Shown piece after piece: positions 47,001-59,400 of a stretch of DNA of 64,000 nt (its first letter is position 1; the number at the start of each line of letters is the position of its first letter). The stretch is from Opisthorchis felineus. Taxonomy: Eukaryota > Platyhelminthes > Trematoda > Opisthorchiida > Opisthorchiidae. Both the position numbers and the translations under genes were made by a program. Location: NCBI GenBank assembly GCA_004794785.1, contig SJOL01007233.1, positions 1,091,065-1,155,064 on the forward strand. Reading direction: 5' to 3'. The notes below the pieces were generated by a model. That model saw only the letters and a program-made list of their open reading frames with translations. It was not told where the DNA came from and ran no database searches.

Positions 47001-50000
47001 GAGCTAAGTAATGTCTATCAAATCTGCTTCAGCCGGTGGAAAATAAACTCTTCGACGAGTGACCACAGTGCGTATGTTCGTGGGGCTGTATTTCAGCCAT
47101 CGGGGCACTAGTTGTCTAGATGTGTGAGCTATGCACGGCTCACATACATTGCTTTACGCAGTCACTGGCGTTGAACAAATCATTCAGTTGCATACGAATT
47201 CGAACCAGTCTCTCGTTTGTTGTTATTCAACCCCATTTGCAGAGCGAAAATCACCTCACAGTCCATTTCCGTTGACTTTCAAAATATCAAATAATTTTGC
47301 TTTAATGCATCCCTTCACGTAAAATCCATGTTCCCCAATAGTATGTAAATGCAGGAATGGTGCTTCCTGTAACAGACACTTTGGAAGATTGTTTTGCATC
47401 AAGCCATAAAGAATTATTGTGTACGTCTCAGAATAATATCCACTTGTCCGAATGGTTAGCCAAAGAATGCTCCAAAAAGGGCATTCTGAGTGAGGTTAAT
47501 CAAGTTCCTTCTCAATCGTTCAAGAAACAAGTAATCTTCGAGAACTTCTTTTTTCTGGGAAACTTCTGTGGTTTCGAATAAAGGTCACATATCACATCTC
47601 TTTATCAGATTTATGTTCGTTATCCTGGACGCCTGTGTGCCGCAGAAATGGTTGGAGTCTTCGGCCTTACGTAATGGCTCGTGCTTTGGTCCCCGTTGTT
47701 TTCAATTCTTCAAGACAAAACATAATGCTTATGGTTCATATTACGATGATGAGATGAAAGCCTAGAAATGTGTTATACTTTTGAACTGTTGTGTGGATGG
47801 CGCCAACTCTTTCTGTTATGTGCTGTCTGTTTAATCACCAATTGGCATCATACTATTTTAAGGGGTCGTTGTCTTATGCCATATGTGGCATATTATTACT
47901 GAGAACTTCAATTTAGAAACAGGACGACCTTTCGGAACCTGGTTCTAACCATGTTATGGTGTGCCCATGTGTTAACCATGGACTAACCATGAACTATGCA
48001 AACGACAAGTAAACGAGCTAAAAGAAGCAATACAGGTGATGTCAGGAAAAGCCAATTGGACATTCGCCAACAAAAGGGTTTAGAAGTCAGCAGAAGCACA
48101 GAATGACCTCAAATACTAAGCTGTATACGCTATCCATGCCTAACTGGATCTCAAGGGACCACCAATCCAATTCATAATGGAACGCTTGACGTATATCGGA
48201 GAATCGACAACATGCATCTGGCGATTCTTAAAAGACCAAAAGGGTCACACTAGAGAGATGTCCTTCGGTAAAGTGGTGAGCGAGAATTGTATCTACGAGA
48301 ACAGGTATAAGTTGAATTTCTAATGTTCAAATATAGGTTTACTTCCATCTAGAGGCCGGAAGAAGATGTTGCGGGCTCAGACAGTGAAGTAAGATGGGCT
48401 GATGAGATAATTATGGGAACAACGACTTCTAATAAGATTTTGGTGCATTAAACTAACTCTACCCTTAACGTTACAACTAGGAAGTTCACATTTCTAAACT
48501 ACTTACTGAATAGGCTGTCAGTGTATCCTAACACACGTAAACCCTCAAAATGAGGTATGTGTTACAAGTAAACAGCACTAACTACTTAAAGATGCTCAAT
48601 TATTTTCAAATTTAGAGCATTAAACTGGTTGATAGATAATTATGGGCAGAAACGCAAATTATGCCCCATCTAACCTGACAACAAGTTTTTATATTTTGAA
48701 AAATTTATTACCTACGCTGGAAAGTGCTGCATACAGTCTCAAGCCTAGTAGGACCATATGTACTACTTATAGCATGGATTTCGAGGGATCTTCAAACCCG
48801 AACTCTTCCGAATAGGCATGCCAGGACTTCGGGTGACTGATAAGCGGTGCACTTAAATTGTGTTTGAGTAAAACGTAGCACCTTGAATGGACACGCTACT
48901 ATTAAAGTTTCTGAAAATTCTCCGACATCCCGCCACCCGTTTAGTTCTTCTTGGTCTATTCCCCAACTATCGTACGAGCTGGAATATGGGGTGGCCTTTT
49001 GGGCAGCCATTGCAGTTTGAGGACACCACAAAGGAGGGTTTTATTTGAGTCTCCAGTTAAAACCACAGTAGTCTGTAGATGAGTGTGATTCGACAAAATA
49101 CACCACTGTCCGTCCTTTACTCACTGCAACTCACTTACAGCAACCGGAATTTTTGTGGACCCTTGAGTGAAACCTGGATAGTCTAGACTGAGGCTGTGAC
49201 TGTTGACACAGGAACCACTGCACCGCATTTTGAACGGGTAATAAGCTCTTAAAAGTTATGGTGTAAGAGTTTCATCTTTAGTCATGACGGCAACAAGATC
49301 TTTGAAAACTACTCACTAAGACAGCTGCATATATAATTACATTTACGTATTTACATATGTTACTATATATACATATAGGCATCTATGTATGAACGCTCGT
49401 CATCAGCACCTTATGAACTAATGAGACAATTAACAAACTAAGCAACTATTCAATTAGTTGCACGAAATTAGGATTTACTAAGGAGTTTTCTGTGTTGCTG
49501 ACGTGAATCATTCGTGGTGAAGTAGATTTTACTTAACTAGAGGAAACAAATTCTTAGGTGATCTAGTTGAAAAAGCACCACGAAGGGACCGAAAAACTGT
49601 GTCTCGCTTGGAGGAATGTAACCGCCTAATACGCTTCAGGGGCTCGATAAAACATTTATATTGCAAAAAATCATTGCTTCTGAGAACGGCCTCCTCACAA
49701 GTAGTATTTACATTCACCCCTCAGGCGTGAACCCTTCCGACTTTTCAGGCGCGATAATTCGGGTGTATCTTGTCTTTGTTGGTGGAGTGCTGTTAACATA
49801 CTGACCTCACATGTCACAAGCCCGGGGTTTAGATGCTTGGACAGTCAAGGACACGCACTGCTGCTTAGATCCAGTACGAAAGAAACCAGAGTCCAGTACT
49901 CCCATTTTCGGTGTGAACTGACCTGAATGACTAGGCAAAAAGGCAGGGGATGACTGTGCAAATGAGAGTAAGGTGAATGCAAATACTATTTACAGCAACT

Positions 50001-52371
50001 ACGCAATAGTCACCAAGTTACACCCATCAAAATGGTTCATCTTTACTTTGTTCTTGAAGCACTTTCAGCGCAGTTACCCATGATAACGTAATTAGCTGAC
50101 AAAGTCACCAGCCTGTTTTGCGGTCTCTCCAGTGAGAGCGGAAATCTATGATTATAGTCAGTTATCCTGGTTGACGTTTCCACCACGAAAGTTCAGGGTA
50201 TGGAAACCAACCGTTATGACATTGAACCAGAGAATTATTGATTTCTGATGCTCAGGGTGAGACTGGATCATACATGTGTACCTTACTTATTCCGTATCGC
50301 TGAATGAACACGATCATTACAAAATGTAGGCTCCGCGAATGATGGCTCCGGTAATACAGCGTCGGAAATCTTTTCTGCTCTTTGAATCAGCAAAAGCTGA
50401 GGCCACTTATTAAACATGTCTTACTGAAAGGGCAATGGGTGCTTTCTTATAGTAAGAACTGGTGTTTGTAAAGCATTACCTCATGACCCGACGTATACAT
50501 AGAAAAATGAAGGCTGCGAAACCAAAGCAGACAGTTTATTCGCCACCCAGCGTCTTCCAAGTCAGCTCAAATTATGGGGGAGACAGAACATTTGAGCATA
50601 ACTCTAGACAACACACTAACCGTTACGGCCCATAGCTATGTAAGCTCTTTTGCATAACCATATCAAGCGTCGCATGTAAATCGTTCAAAGAGGCTTTTGT
50701 CCTACTCACTAAGTAAACAGTACCCCTGCTCGCTAACTTGTAAACATTTCGGATACATCTCAAACGCCGCTGCTTTACAACCAACCGAATCCACTCTCTC
50801 ACTGGGCAGTTACAATTTGGGTCTTCTGCATCAGCTGACGGTTATACAAAAAGTGATCGTGATCAATAGTACCACAGTTGTTATCTGAAGTTGAGATGAT
50901 CGCAATTAACTTAACCAAACCCTATCTTTGTGTCTAAAAACAGTTCATGCAAACGTACTAAAAACACCCATTTAAACTTTCACAAAATTTGATATTGAGC
51001 TAATGCCCAATCAATAGTGCACCAGTATGTCTCTGACAGCCATTTTATTTCGATATATTGAACTTCCCACCGCTATCCAACACGCTTTTTACAATCCATT
51101 TCGCGCCCTGTTCTTGTTTATTGTATAGAATTGCTACACACCAGCTAAGTAAGCAACCTCGAACAACGGATCTTACTCGCTGCACTACGTATTCCAAGCA
51201 CGTGAAGTTGCTTCATTCTGCAAATACCACCAAAAGATATCAGCTAGAAACAGTTGCCCTAAAGTAGTGAGTGTCTTTAGAGGGTTTTCTCTACACAGAA
51301 GGTAACTGCAGTACTTTGGATGATCACTGTCACTGGAACACCATTGTGCTGTTTCAGATGTAAGTGTATCGAGTATTTTTGCAAGAAACGCAGAGCTGGT
51401 TGCTCCAGTAAACTTACCCCAGTAATACAAATCCGTTGGATTCTGCTGATCAATGCGTGTTGTAAGGCATCGATACTTGAATCTGAGTTGATTTGTGTCG
51501 TATGCAATGGCAGCCCAGATATTGTTGTTTCGATCAGTCCAACGTCCGTAACACCGCCAAATATTTGCCTTGCCAAATACGATATTCGGATCCTCCAGGA
51601 TGGATACGTCTTGGAAGTTTGGACAATAGCCGAAAGTCTGTTCAAACACTGAATTGTCTCGTAGAGGAGATCCTTGTCGTTGGCATGCCTTGATTGTGCT
51701 AAATGGGCTGCTGCACAGTCCGGTATTTCCCACAATCCGATAATCAAAGGCATAGATTCCTTCAAGAATACTTTTACAATTGAAGTCAGAGTAATCTTCT
51801 CGTGCGCGAACAAAGCCGGTCTCTAGTTCGGCATCTACCAAGGTGCTGCAAATGGTGCTTCCATTATCACCTGTTCCTAAGCTTCCACATTGACCTTGAT
51901 ATAAATTGTTTACGGCAATTAAGGTGATACTCACTCCTTCTGTACTGAATCACATTGGCACTCCGCACAATTAGATCGTAGCAAAAATAACAGTCATTGG
52001 TCCTATTAACCACAAAGATCGTCAAAATCGTTTATCAAACAAATGAAGTAACTAACGCATTCTTGAACAAAATCAATGCATCCTCGACGTTATTTTCTAG
52101 GCGACGATTCTGTGCCAAAATCGAGTGGCATGTACCGCGAAATTTCTGCACATCTTGGATCAATTCTGTTTGCAGGATCTGCGTCACTGTCTCCTTTCCA
52201 AGCTCCATTGAAAACAGCGTTTTCACATACGAGGCTGGAACTACACATTGAGCCAATGCAGGACTTGCAAGAACAGCTGGAGGTGATGTTATAAAAATGT
52301 AACCTGGAAAGAAAAAACTCACCAAACCAAATCAGCAGTGCCAGCACGAACGAATGCCTGGTTATTACCAT
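35043..52371 (-). CDS. Secreted, probably GPI-anchored DUF7044/DUF7042/DUF7043 surface protein, 8 exons, 661 aa
   Basis: Exons in reading order: 52371-52323, 52303-52057, 51944-51418, 45571-45396, 43190-43060, 38027-37703, 36746-36537, 35363-35043; lengths sum to 1986 nt and every phase matches. The product starts with a signal peptide (h-region about 8-29, Ala-Leu-Ala cleavage after A34). Two cysteine-rich modules follow. Module 1: a diverged DUF7044-like part from C36, then a clear DUF7042 at about 153-262 (CSSPFSTIKAC, CYGRWTD, KYRC). Module 2: a DUF7043-like link from C282, DUF7044 from C314 (GCKLPTNFSGAWF), DUF7042 at about 452-562, then DUF7043 from C583. A hydrophobic tail (646-661) with small residues G635-A637 before it fits GPI attachment; a short membrane anchor is the alternative. 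N126, N319 and N337 are glycosylation sequons. Molecular function of the family is unknown to me. Family assignment rests on recalled motif spacing. Confidence 0.85.
35364..36536 (-). other. Intron 7 of the surface-protein gene (1.2 kb)
   Basis: The donor GTAGGT follows GAT CCG and the acceptor is a C/T-rich tract ending TTCAG, phase 0. The intron holds the 137-bp inverted-repeat unit at 35713-35849 and a scrap of the dispersed repeat at 36300-36360. Confidence 0.8.
35713..35849 (+). repeat. Inverted-repeat unit with hammerhead-like core
   Basis: Two 19-bp arms (35713-35731 and 35831-35849) are inverted repeats with one mismatch. Between them lies CTGATGA at 35781 and GAAAC at 35807, separated by 19 nt containing an ACC/GGT pairing, which is the order of hammerhead ribozyme core blocks. 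CAACG and CGTTG flank the core and pair with each other. Such cores are known in Penelope-like retroelements and retrozymes. The sequence does not form a textbook helix I, so activity is doubtful. Confidence 0.45.
36747..37702 (-). other. Intron 6 of the surface-protein gene (956 nt)
   Basis: The donor GTGAGT follows CTT CAG and the acceptor is TTTATTTCAG, phase 0. No element is recognised inside. Confidence 0.8.
38028..43059 (-). other. Intron 5 of the surface-protein gene (5.0 kb)
   Basis: The donor GTGAGT leaves two bases (TG) and the acceptor after a clean CCCTCTGCACAG supplies T, completing a Cys codon (residue 377). The intron contains a + oriented copy of the dispersed repeat at 38150-38300. 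The rest is unrecognised AT-rich sequence with short chance ORFs. Confidence 0.75.
38150..38300 (+). repeat. Copy of the dispersed hammerhead-associated repeat
   Basis: It carries the same block order as 18139-18225: GAGAGACTCATCTGG, CAGCTGAATCTCTCG, then TTTGTGATG. It lies in intron 5 of the surface-protein gene. No ribozyme-like core is visible in this copy. Confidence 0.4.
43191..45395 (-). other. Intron 4 of the surface-protein gene (2.2 kb)
   Basis: The donor GTAGGT comes after ACA ACG and the acceptor ends TTTTTAG, phase 0. I see no recognisable element. A + strand 43-codon ORF starting near 44425 with a signal-like N-terminus lies inside. Confidence 0.75.
45572..51417 (-). other. Intron 3 of the surface-protein gene (5.8 kb)
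   Basis: The donor GTAAGT follows TAT TAC TGG G (phase 1); the acceptor at 45572-45573 ends a T-rich tract. The body is AT-rich and mostly unrecognised. It has a scrap of the dispersed hammerhead-type repeat family near 47.17-47.24 kb and an AT/TA-rich stretch near 49.33-49.40 kb. A + strand open stretch at 48.13-48.30 kb has no recognisable relatives. Confidence 0.7.
51945..52056 (-). other. Intron 2 of the surface-protein gene (112 nt)
   Basis: The donor GTTAGT is non-optimal but leaves phase 2; the acceptor ATTCAG followed by T completes an Ala codon. The pyrimidine tract is weak. Coding frame and domain continuity support the junction, though a nearby alternative acceptor is possible. 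Confidence 0.6.
52304..52322 (-). other. 19-nt putative micro-intron 1 of the surface-protein gene
   Basis: Directly after 16 codons and one base of exon 1 the sequence runs GTGAGT, then a T/C tract, then CAG: a complete donor and acceptor within 19 nt. Removing it joins a hydrophobic run (VLALLIWFG) in frame to YIFITSPPAVLASPALA and to the cysteine-rich frame. Leaving it in shifts to a frame that loses the domain and stops about 76 codons later. A real intron of this size would be near the lower limit for animals. The alternative is a different upstream first exon spliced to 52303. Confidence 0.6.
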
Positions 52372-52416
52372 GATTCTAGCTTCGATTATCCGAAGTGTGT
52401 ATGATTCAGCTTCTGT
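52372..52416 (-). promoter_or_regulatory. 45-nt 5' leader after a strong splice acceptor
   Basis: Read on the - strand, a long pyrimidine tract ending in TTTTCAG occupies 52417 and above, followed by 45 nt and the ATG at 52371. This is either the acceptor of a 5' UTR intron or a spliced-leader addition site. The 45 nt are free of stops in the coding frame, so an upstream coding exon cannot be fully excluded, but the signal peptide right after the ATG favours this start. Confidence 0.5.
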
Positions 52417-55400
52417 CTGAAAACGAAAAGAGAAGTTTTTGTACCTTTCGATAGAATCATAAAGACATAAAAACCCATATTCACGAAGCTGAGACCCAGT
52501 GGTATCCCGATGGTTTTCGCAAATGTCTCAAACAACAGCTCGCTCCTAACTGTTTCTCACCCAACCCAGCACTGACGGCGTCACTTCGAGTTGTGATGAA
52601 ACGTATTCATCCCAGCTGACAAGTTTTTCAAACAGCTTAGAAACCAAGGAGCTCAAAAAGTCCCAAAGGTATCTTTGGAAGATATCAAAATGCTTCCTAG
52701 TTGGAGGGCAGTTACTGGTAAAAATTGTGGTTAGTAAGAGCCTCCTGCACACTCTCTGCACCAAAGTGATGACATTCTATTAGCTTTAACGCGTCATTCT
52801 AAATGGATTTCTTGAGTCTGTGACGTAAGAGTAGCCCACAACCGGTTTTACTCAGATTGGGACTCACCACCTAGGCATATCTCTTCAATAGTCCATAAAT
52901 AGTTTTTCTTCCCTAAAACCAGCTTACAAAGTTCCCTAAATTAGTTTCTCCTTCAACTAATGTGGACAAGGAATTCAAATAAGCTGCACAGAAATCATCA
53001 AGTCGAATTGATGAAAACGAGAATGCTTTCATTCTTGATTATTTAAGTAAGATACCATACTGACCGAAAGTCAGAGATACTGTCTACGAAATGAGGTCCA
53101 AACACGGTAAAAATGGGTAGTGGGCTGTTTGCAACCCATCATCAACCCTCTAATACTGAGTAAAAATCGGAAGCAAGTTTGGGCTTTGTTTTTGTTGCAG
53201 ATGATTCCTACATTATACTCCCTTCAAACACCGCCAGAAGCAGTGTTTAAAAAACTTAACTTTTCTTTTCACCGAAAAAGTTTGGATTTTCAGTCTGTTT
53301 ATGCCATCATTTACGTTGCTTTTAAGGAGATCTGACTTTTTCCATCTTCTTCAGTCTTCTAATCAATCGTTTGGACGCGCTTGTTGCCCTGTTTGTGCAT
53401 TTTGTAGCCGTTCTTTCTTGGTCATGTGAGATCCATGATCCGAATCATATCAAGATGTGTTTTCAAAATCCCCGGTTTGATGCACTTCAAATTTAAAGGA
53501 TCACGTCTAATGACGAATTAGAGAGTCTTGCCTTCACCTTCTTTCAAGCACTTTAGTGTTTTTATGATAATCTCTGGCTTCACGTCTACAAAATTTTATG
53601 AGTTTGAAAACATTTGGAGGGTTCTTGCTTAACACTTGGGGTTAGTATTATTCACTTAGCTTTTGCCTTGTTATATTAACCGTTCTTTCGATTCCAGGAT
53701 AAACGAGGGCGCAGCTTTGTCCAAAGCCTCTCTGTTGGTCGTGTTCATTGTTTGACCTTAATGCCATCAGTGAAACCAAAGACGCTACTTTGGGCGCTTG
53801 GGTTAGTTCTAGTTATGGTCAGTTGATATTCCTGACGTGGTCCTGTGGACATATGCGCCTCTTCCCTAGGTTGGCTTATTGCCTAGCCTATTTGCTTGAT
53901 ATCCGCTGGGCACACATTCTTCACGTTTCGTCGTATTTTGGCTGCACGGCGCAGTTCATTGCAGAAAGTATTAACCATACGCGCCATCTTCTTGATGTTT
54001 TATTGTCTCTGAACAAAAATCCTTACTGACAGCAGAACAGTACGACCTGGTCAGTGGGTTGTTTGCAGGGCACCGTAGGTTATCTCGCACACTTCATTGA
54101 ATATAAGATTTTTTCGAAGTTAAACTGAGCAAAGTCTTTTTCTTTGAGAGCAATGCGACGTCGTTAGTATAATACAGTTTTTCTCTGTCGGATTTTCTAT
54201 TTAAGTAGCCCATTAGCTAAACCCGGGATATTTGGAGATCGCCGCCAGCTTTCACCCAAAGAAATCTTGTAGACAGTGGACACTACCTTCTACGAATAAA
54301 AGTGGGGGCATAGTAAAAAATCTTGAATATTATGGTGTGACAGGACCTGTTATCAACGGCAAGGCGGACGGATTCGCATAATGACTTGAGTTAAAATGGA
54401 ATTTTGGCGATCAGTAGGTAAAAAATAAAGCGTATTTCATTATGGATTATATCGTTTATGATAAGTCAACTCTAAGTTGGACACAGCGCCGGACTGAAAT
54501 CGTAAATTAGCCGTAGTTTCTCGGTTTATTTAGCGATTGTAGATTATCTTTCAAGGACATTGCAGACTACCCATAGGGTTGCTGAAAACTCTTCAAATAC
54601 CCAACACCATTTTTTCCCTTCTTGGAGCTTATCAGATGGGTTTGGTTCTAGATTATTCTTCAAGCTCATGTTCTATTTGCATACAAATTGGTTTCAACAG
54701 CAGACTTAACTAGATCCAGCCAAGTGTAGAGTTTACGACTTACTTTTCCAGTTGAAACACGGGGGCCCTGAGTGGAAGAAGAAGATCGTCGTACGGAAGT
54801 GATCTGGCTGGTTACACCCTAGTCTTCCGTCGAAACCAAATTAGTATGCAGATGAGAGTGCTTGTTGAAATGTCAAAGACTTTTTAAAGATCCGTTGCAT
54901 CCAACATTTGTCTAGAAGTCTTCGCAAAATTTTTCTGCCTGCACTCGGCGGAAATCTTATTGTATTCTAAATATTTCCCTTGTAATTTCGTTTATGGGTA
55001 GAGTGGGTTGCTTAGTCTAGTTGCTGACTACTTCTTGGGCTGCCAAAGTTGGGCGTATTGAAATTAGAGTAACTCTGTATATCTTCATTGTATTCAGTAG
55101 CTCACTGGCTTTTCCGCAATAGCCAAAATACCGCAACATTCCTTTGTCTCTTACGTGAAAATTAGGACTCTGGAAAAATGGGTTTTACAGGCTGACGTCC
55201 ATTTTCATAAAGTGAAGATAAACGTGTTTGTTACTTTACCCTTTTTACTGAGTCATTGTGATTGGTCTTTTTGCATCCAATGCAATAAAGTAGAGTCAGT
55301 TAATGGCAGGTAATCTAATTCGGATAGACTAAGTCTATTGCCCGTTGATGAAGATGTAAATTCCTCAATCGCTGAAACAAAAACAAGAAATTTCTTTAGA

Positions 55401-58400
55401 ACATGATAATGAAAATAAAAAGGTTATCTGCATATACTTATGCTGCTTCTTGCGACGTCCAAAGTAAAATTGCAGCAATTTTGCAGTGATTCGTATGCAC
55501 AAAGTATACATCCGATTATCTTAGAACTCTACTTTAATTCCAGCTTTGCAATAACTTAACTGAAAGTGTATTTTACCATCCCAAACGCCAGAGGTACTTG
55601 GTTCACCCACAAGTCAAAGATCTGGGCATAGCACAACAGCACGACATACACGTAAAATCCTACATCCCTCCCTTCCAAACTGCTGTTCGCACGAAGTTAA
55701 ATAGCAGTAAGACTAGGTGGAGGTTAGTGGTTTATGTTAATTGACTTTGATTTTCCGAAGCTTTTGACACACTACAACATAAGGTCCTTTTTATAGAAAC
55801 GAGCTGAGAATGGGTTGAAACAAGTTCTTTTTCAGTGAACCCGGTCAGGCTTTTTAATGCAAATATATGTACATTTTATAAACCTATGTGCCACAGTAAC
55901 ATGATATGTCAAATTGGAATAAAAATAGAAGTGAAAAGGATAAAACTCGCCTAAGTAAAATACTGTCACCGGCTTCAACTTTGTGCCGCTTTAGAGCATG
56001 TCTCAAGTCACAAACAATTTTTGTCTTTGGGCCCCACTCTCGAAAGCGAAGACAGTACAACAAATCCTGGTGAAACATCGATTGACCTTTCACGTTTTGC
56101 CAAATTTAACTGGACAACTCTAAATGCCCCTTCTAATCGAATCCATTGGGCATCAGCACAGCTCTTTGAAACAGACAAGGCTTATTATTAATAACTGCTT
56201 GGAGTTAAGAATAAGGCTCTACCATCCTCAACAACAAATTTTAACAAGTGACCTAAACCCAAGGATTTGCCATGGGTGCAAGTGTGAATAGTGACCGCGG
56301 TAGATGACACAGACTGTGAACCCACCCACCTGAGTTTCAGTCGGTATGAAGCACACAATGAATTGTTTTATATGACCGACAATACCCACTTTTTAATTTA
56401 GGGATTTTCATTGTTATCCAGTTGCGAACACACAACAACAAATTTCATCAGGGTTGATGCTTCATTGATTATGAGAAACCTTTCCTCACGTCGACGCTTG
56501 AAAGCGACATGCAGGAAACTTTGGGACACACGGCTTCCCATTGTGGGCTGGAAATTAGGTGATATTACAGGTTACAGATTTTATTGAAGACTGAACGAGC
56601 TTTGATGCTTGTATCAGAAAACTCATCCCTTGAGAGAGTGCCCCTACAATGATTTTCAGAGTAACCAAATTCAGTCGTGACACAGAGAGCATCGCCACAA
56701 AGTTTGAGGGTGGATGCCTGTGGCCAGTTAAGCAGCCTCAGTTTAAATTCTTCTAAATTGAGGCTAAGACTACACCACCAGGAGGAAACTATAATTTCAT
56801 CCAACACTGAATTGCATGCCATGTCTCTCGTCTTAAATCCCTGTTTGATCTTTCTATAGGTAATTTTATGTTATTTTTGCTGCTTATCTTGAGAACACCT
56901 TCAACGGCAGGGAGATTAGGTATCCCTGTATAACTCCACTTGGCATACTGAGGGTTTAATAAAGCCCACCGTAGGTCCTTACCCGTACGGATATATGGGT
57001 ATAGATGGCAATCTTTATAGGAAAAACAGCATCACGCATTCTTTTAATATCACAAGAGAACATGCTAGTCAGTGCTCCATATATGTAACCACCCTAGGCT
57101 AAATATATTGGCAAGGCGGCTGTGTAGTGCGCGCAATCCAGCCTGCTTTTCATGGAAATGCTGTTGAAAGGTCAAAGTCATTCGTCAATGAATGACACTT
57201 GCAAGGGCAATTTTAGTGCACAACTTGTTCAGTTGGTTGTCGTGGCATTTATATATTTGTGCCCTTTTAACACGAGAATTACAATAAAGACAACTCAAAA
57301 GTGTATTCTTACTGAGTGGTCTTAATTATTCGTGTTATTATCGTCAGCTTTTACATCAGTAAGTGTTTTTGGCCTCTGAATAAAACTGGCAGCAGTTCGT
57401 TTTGGTTCATATTCCTGGGGTTTTGGAACTTTTGAATGGCTCTCGCTATTTCTAATGTAGAGAGAATATTCTTACTGATCTAGGCAACATGCAGACAAAA
57501 AGTTCTGTTAGCGATATTGGCCGTCAGCTCGATGTATGTTGCTCAGCTGTCAACGGTTCATGGTTATTTTTTCCTTAGTATACTAGTTTATTCCTGGATA
57601 TTTTGACTAATGTCTTTCTCCGTTGATCCGGACGCTCTGATCAACTAAAAGCGATTACAAATAAAGGTTCGTCTTTCTTTTGGATGCTTGGTGTTACCGC
57701 CAAGAATGCTGAAACCTCAAGCCCAGTTTGTGTATTTCTGGTCATGTTTTTGGCTAGTCCACGAGATGCCGTCTGGCATTATTTGGTTGCAAATAAAGCG
57801 CTAATACTCATCATCTACCATCTGAAAGAACTACACCTACTGCTGCAGATACATAGTTTAGAGTAGACAGAACATGTAATGAAATGCCTGCAGTGTTCAT
57901 GACAAAAGACAGTAAGCAAATTCGCAAGCACTGCTTAACATGCCTAGAATACTTCTGACTGCGGCAGTCGAGTTTGCGTAAGGTTTACCCACCAAACTAA
58001 CAGAAACTTACGCACATCAGAGTGTAGTCAATGTCTGCTTGAAGGTTTTATAGTGCATCATGGAGAATAAAAGGATAATTATAATCTATTACTTCAAGAT
58101 TATAAAAACTGAACGAGTGAGTTGATAAATCCTTGTTATCCCACTATTCTTCATGACACACGATTCGAAATTCACATAGCCGTCATATAACTTACCCGGA
58201 AATTGTGTTTTCTGATAGGTGAATCACTCGCATAGTTTTGGTTGTAGATACTGCATACTGTTGTCATTTTGTTGGATGTAGGCGAGCTATATCACCTGCA
58301 GCTTACAATAAAATGTCCTGGTTCTATATCCCGTCATGGTTGTTATATCTGCAGCTCCCGAGCATTCTCTTCTGGCTTGAAGCGTGCCTGCAGTTTTCTC

Positions 58401-59289
58401 TAAGCATCCTCAGCTGTTGGCTCAGAATCATGTCCGATCGGCTTATGCAGAATGGTTTTATAGTTTTTTCCGAAAATCAAATGCATATATCGCTCAAGCA
58501 AGGGAAGTTGGCCAGTTATCCCATTACCATACGATAAGAGCATCTATTTGGGTGGGTTCAGCGATGAGTCTCACAATGAATACTGGATTTTAATCTCCAT
58601 AACAATGAGCCGGATCGACTACCACTACCCTGCTGTGAAGACTGAGAAGTATACTTAGCACTCAGTTAATCCTGTTAAGGAGAGGCAAGATGCATGAGGC
58701 GTTGTCAGAAAATTTTAACTTTAGACGGCTATGTCTAGGTTCCCTAGCCGCCTTCTCAATACACACGTTCAATGCGTGAAACAATCTCTAAAACACAATA
58801 CAAGCACTGTCAACACCCACACTTCCTGCGAAAAAAAATAGCATTTGTGAAAATTCCCACAATTTAAATCACTCAAGTTTTCCTGGCTCCACTGTTGGAC
58901 ATTCCGGAAGCGACAGTATTAATTTATATGACAAATCTACCGTATCACACCCGCTATGACGTCCATCGTGTGAATAGCTCTGTGCGATAAACAATCGTTT
59001 CAAAACAGAGATGAAAGAAGCTGAGGTAAGATCATTAATTTCTCTCAGTGCCGAGCTCTAGCCGCTTTTTTCTCAGCTAAAATGAACATCGAATACGGTC
59101 TCACTTTTGTGGCTTGGCTTTACAACGGCAAAATCCAAATCTTCGTTAACTTTAGGTGTCACAAGAGGGCCAGCTTTGACGCCTTTTCTTGAAAACTTAG
59201 GGGGATAAGAACCTGCGGAAAATCAAATTATAGTTGGATGTGTTCCAAAATCTTTATTAAAAAGGTAAGGTAAGCTGGTGTGTCCACGA
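52417..59289. other. AT-rich upstream/intergenic region
   Basis: Upstream of the surface-protein gene. Beyond the 54.6-kb repeat copy, only chance ORFs and scattered donor-like sites without a consistent reading frame. Confidence 0.4.
54560..54730 (-). repeat. Decayed copy of the hammerhead-associated repeat
   Basis: On the - strand around 54609-54635 it reads CTGATAAGCTCCAAGAAGGG followed by an A-run, then a tail matching the 18.3-kb copy (GAAGAGTTTTCAGCAACC against GAAGAGTTTTCATCAACC). Point changes destroy both core blocks. Confidence 0.4.
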
Positions 59290-59400
59290 CCGCGCTTATC
59301 ATCATCATCACCGTCGTCGTCGACAGCGCAACAATTTTCAGCACTGATGCCTCGCTGACGTGCAGCCATAATTTACTTCAGAGCGAAAGTAAGTCCGATT
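59290..59400 (-). repeat. Extreme 3' tail scrap of the RTE family
   Basis: It has CATCATCATCACCGTCGTCGTCGACAGC followed by CACTGATGCCTCGCTG and a decayed TGCAGCCATAATTTAC block. Only the terminal 100 bp or so is present, as with 20570-20640. Confidence 0.5.
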
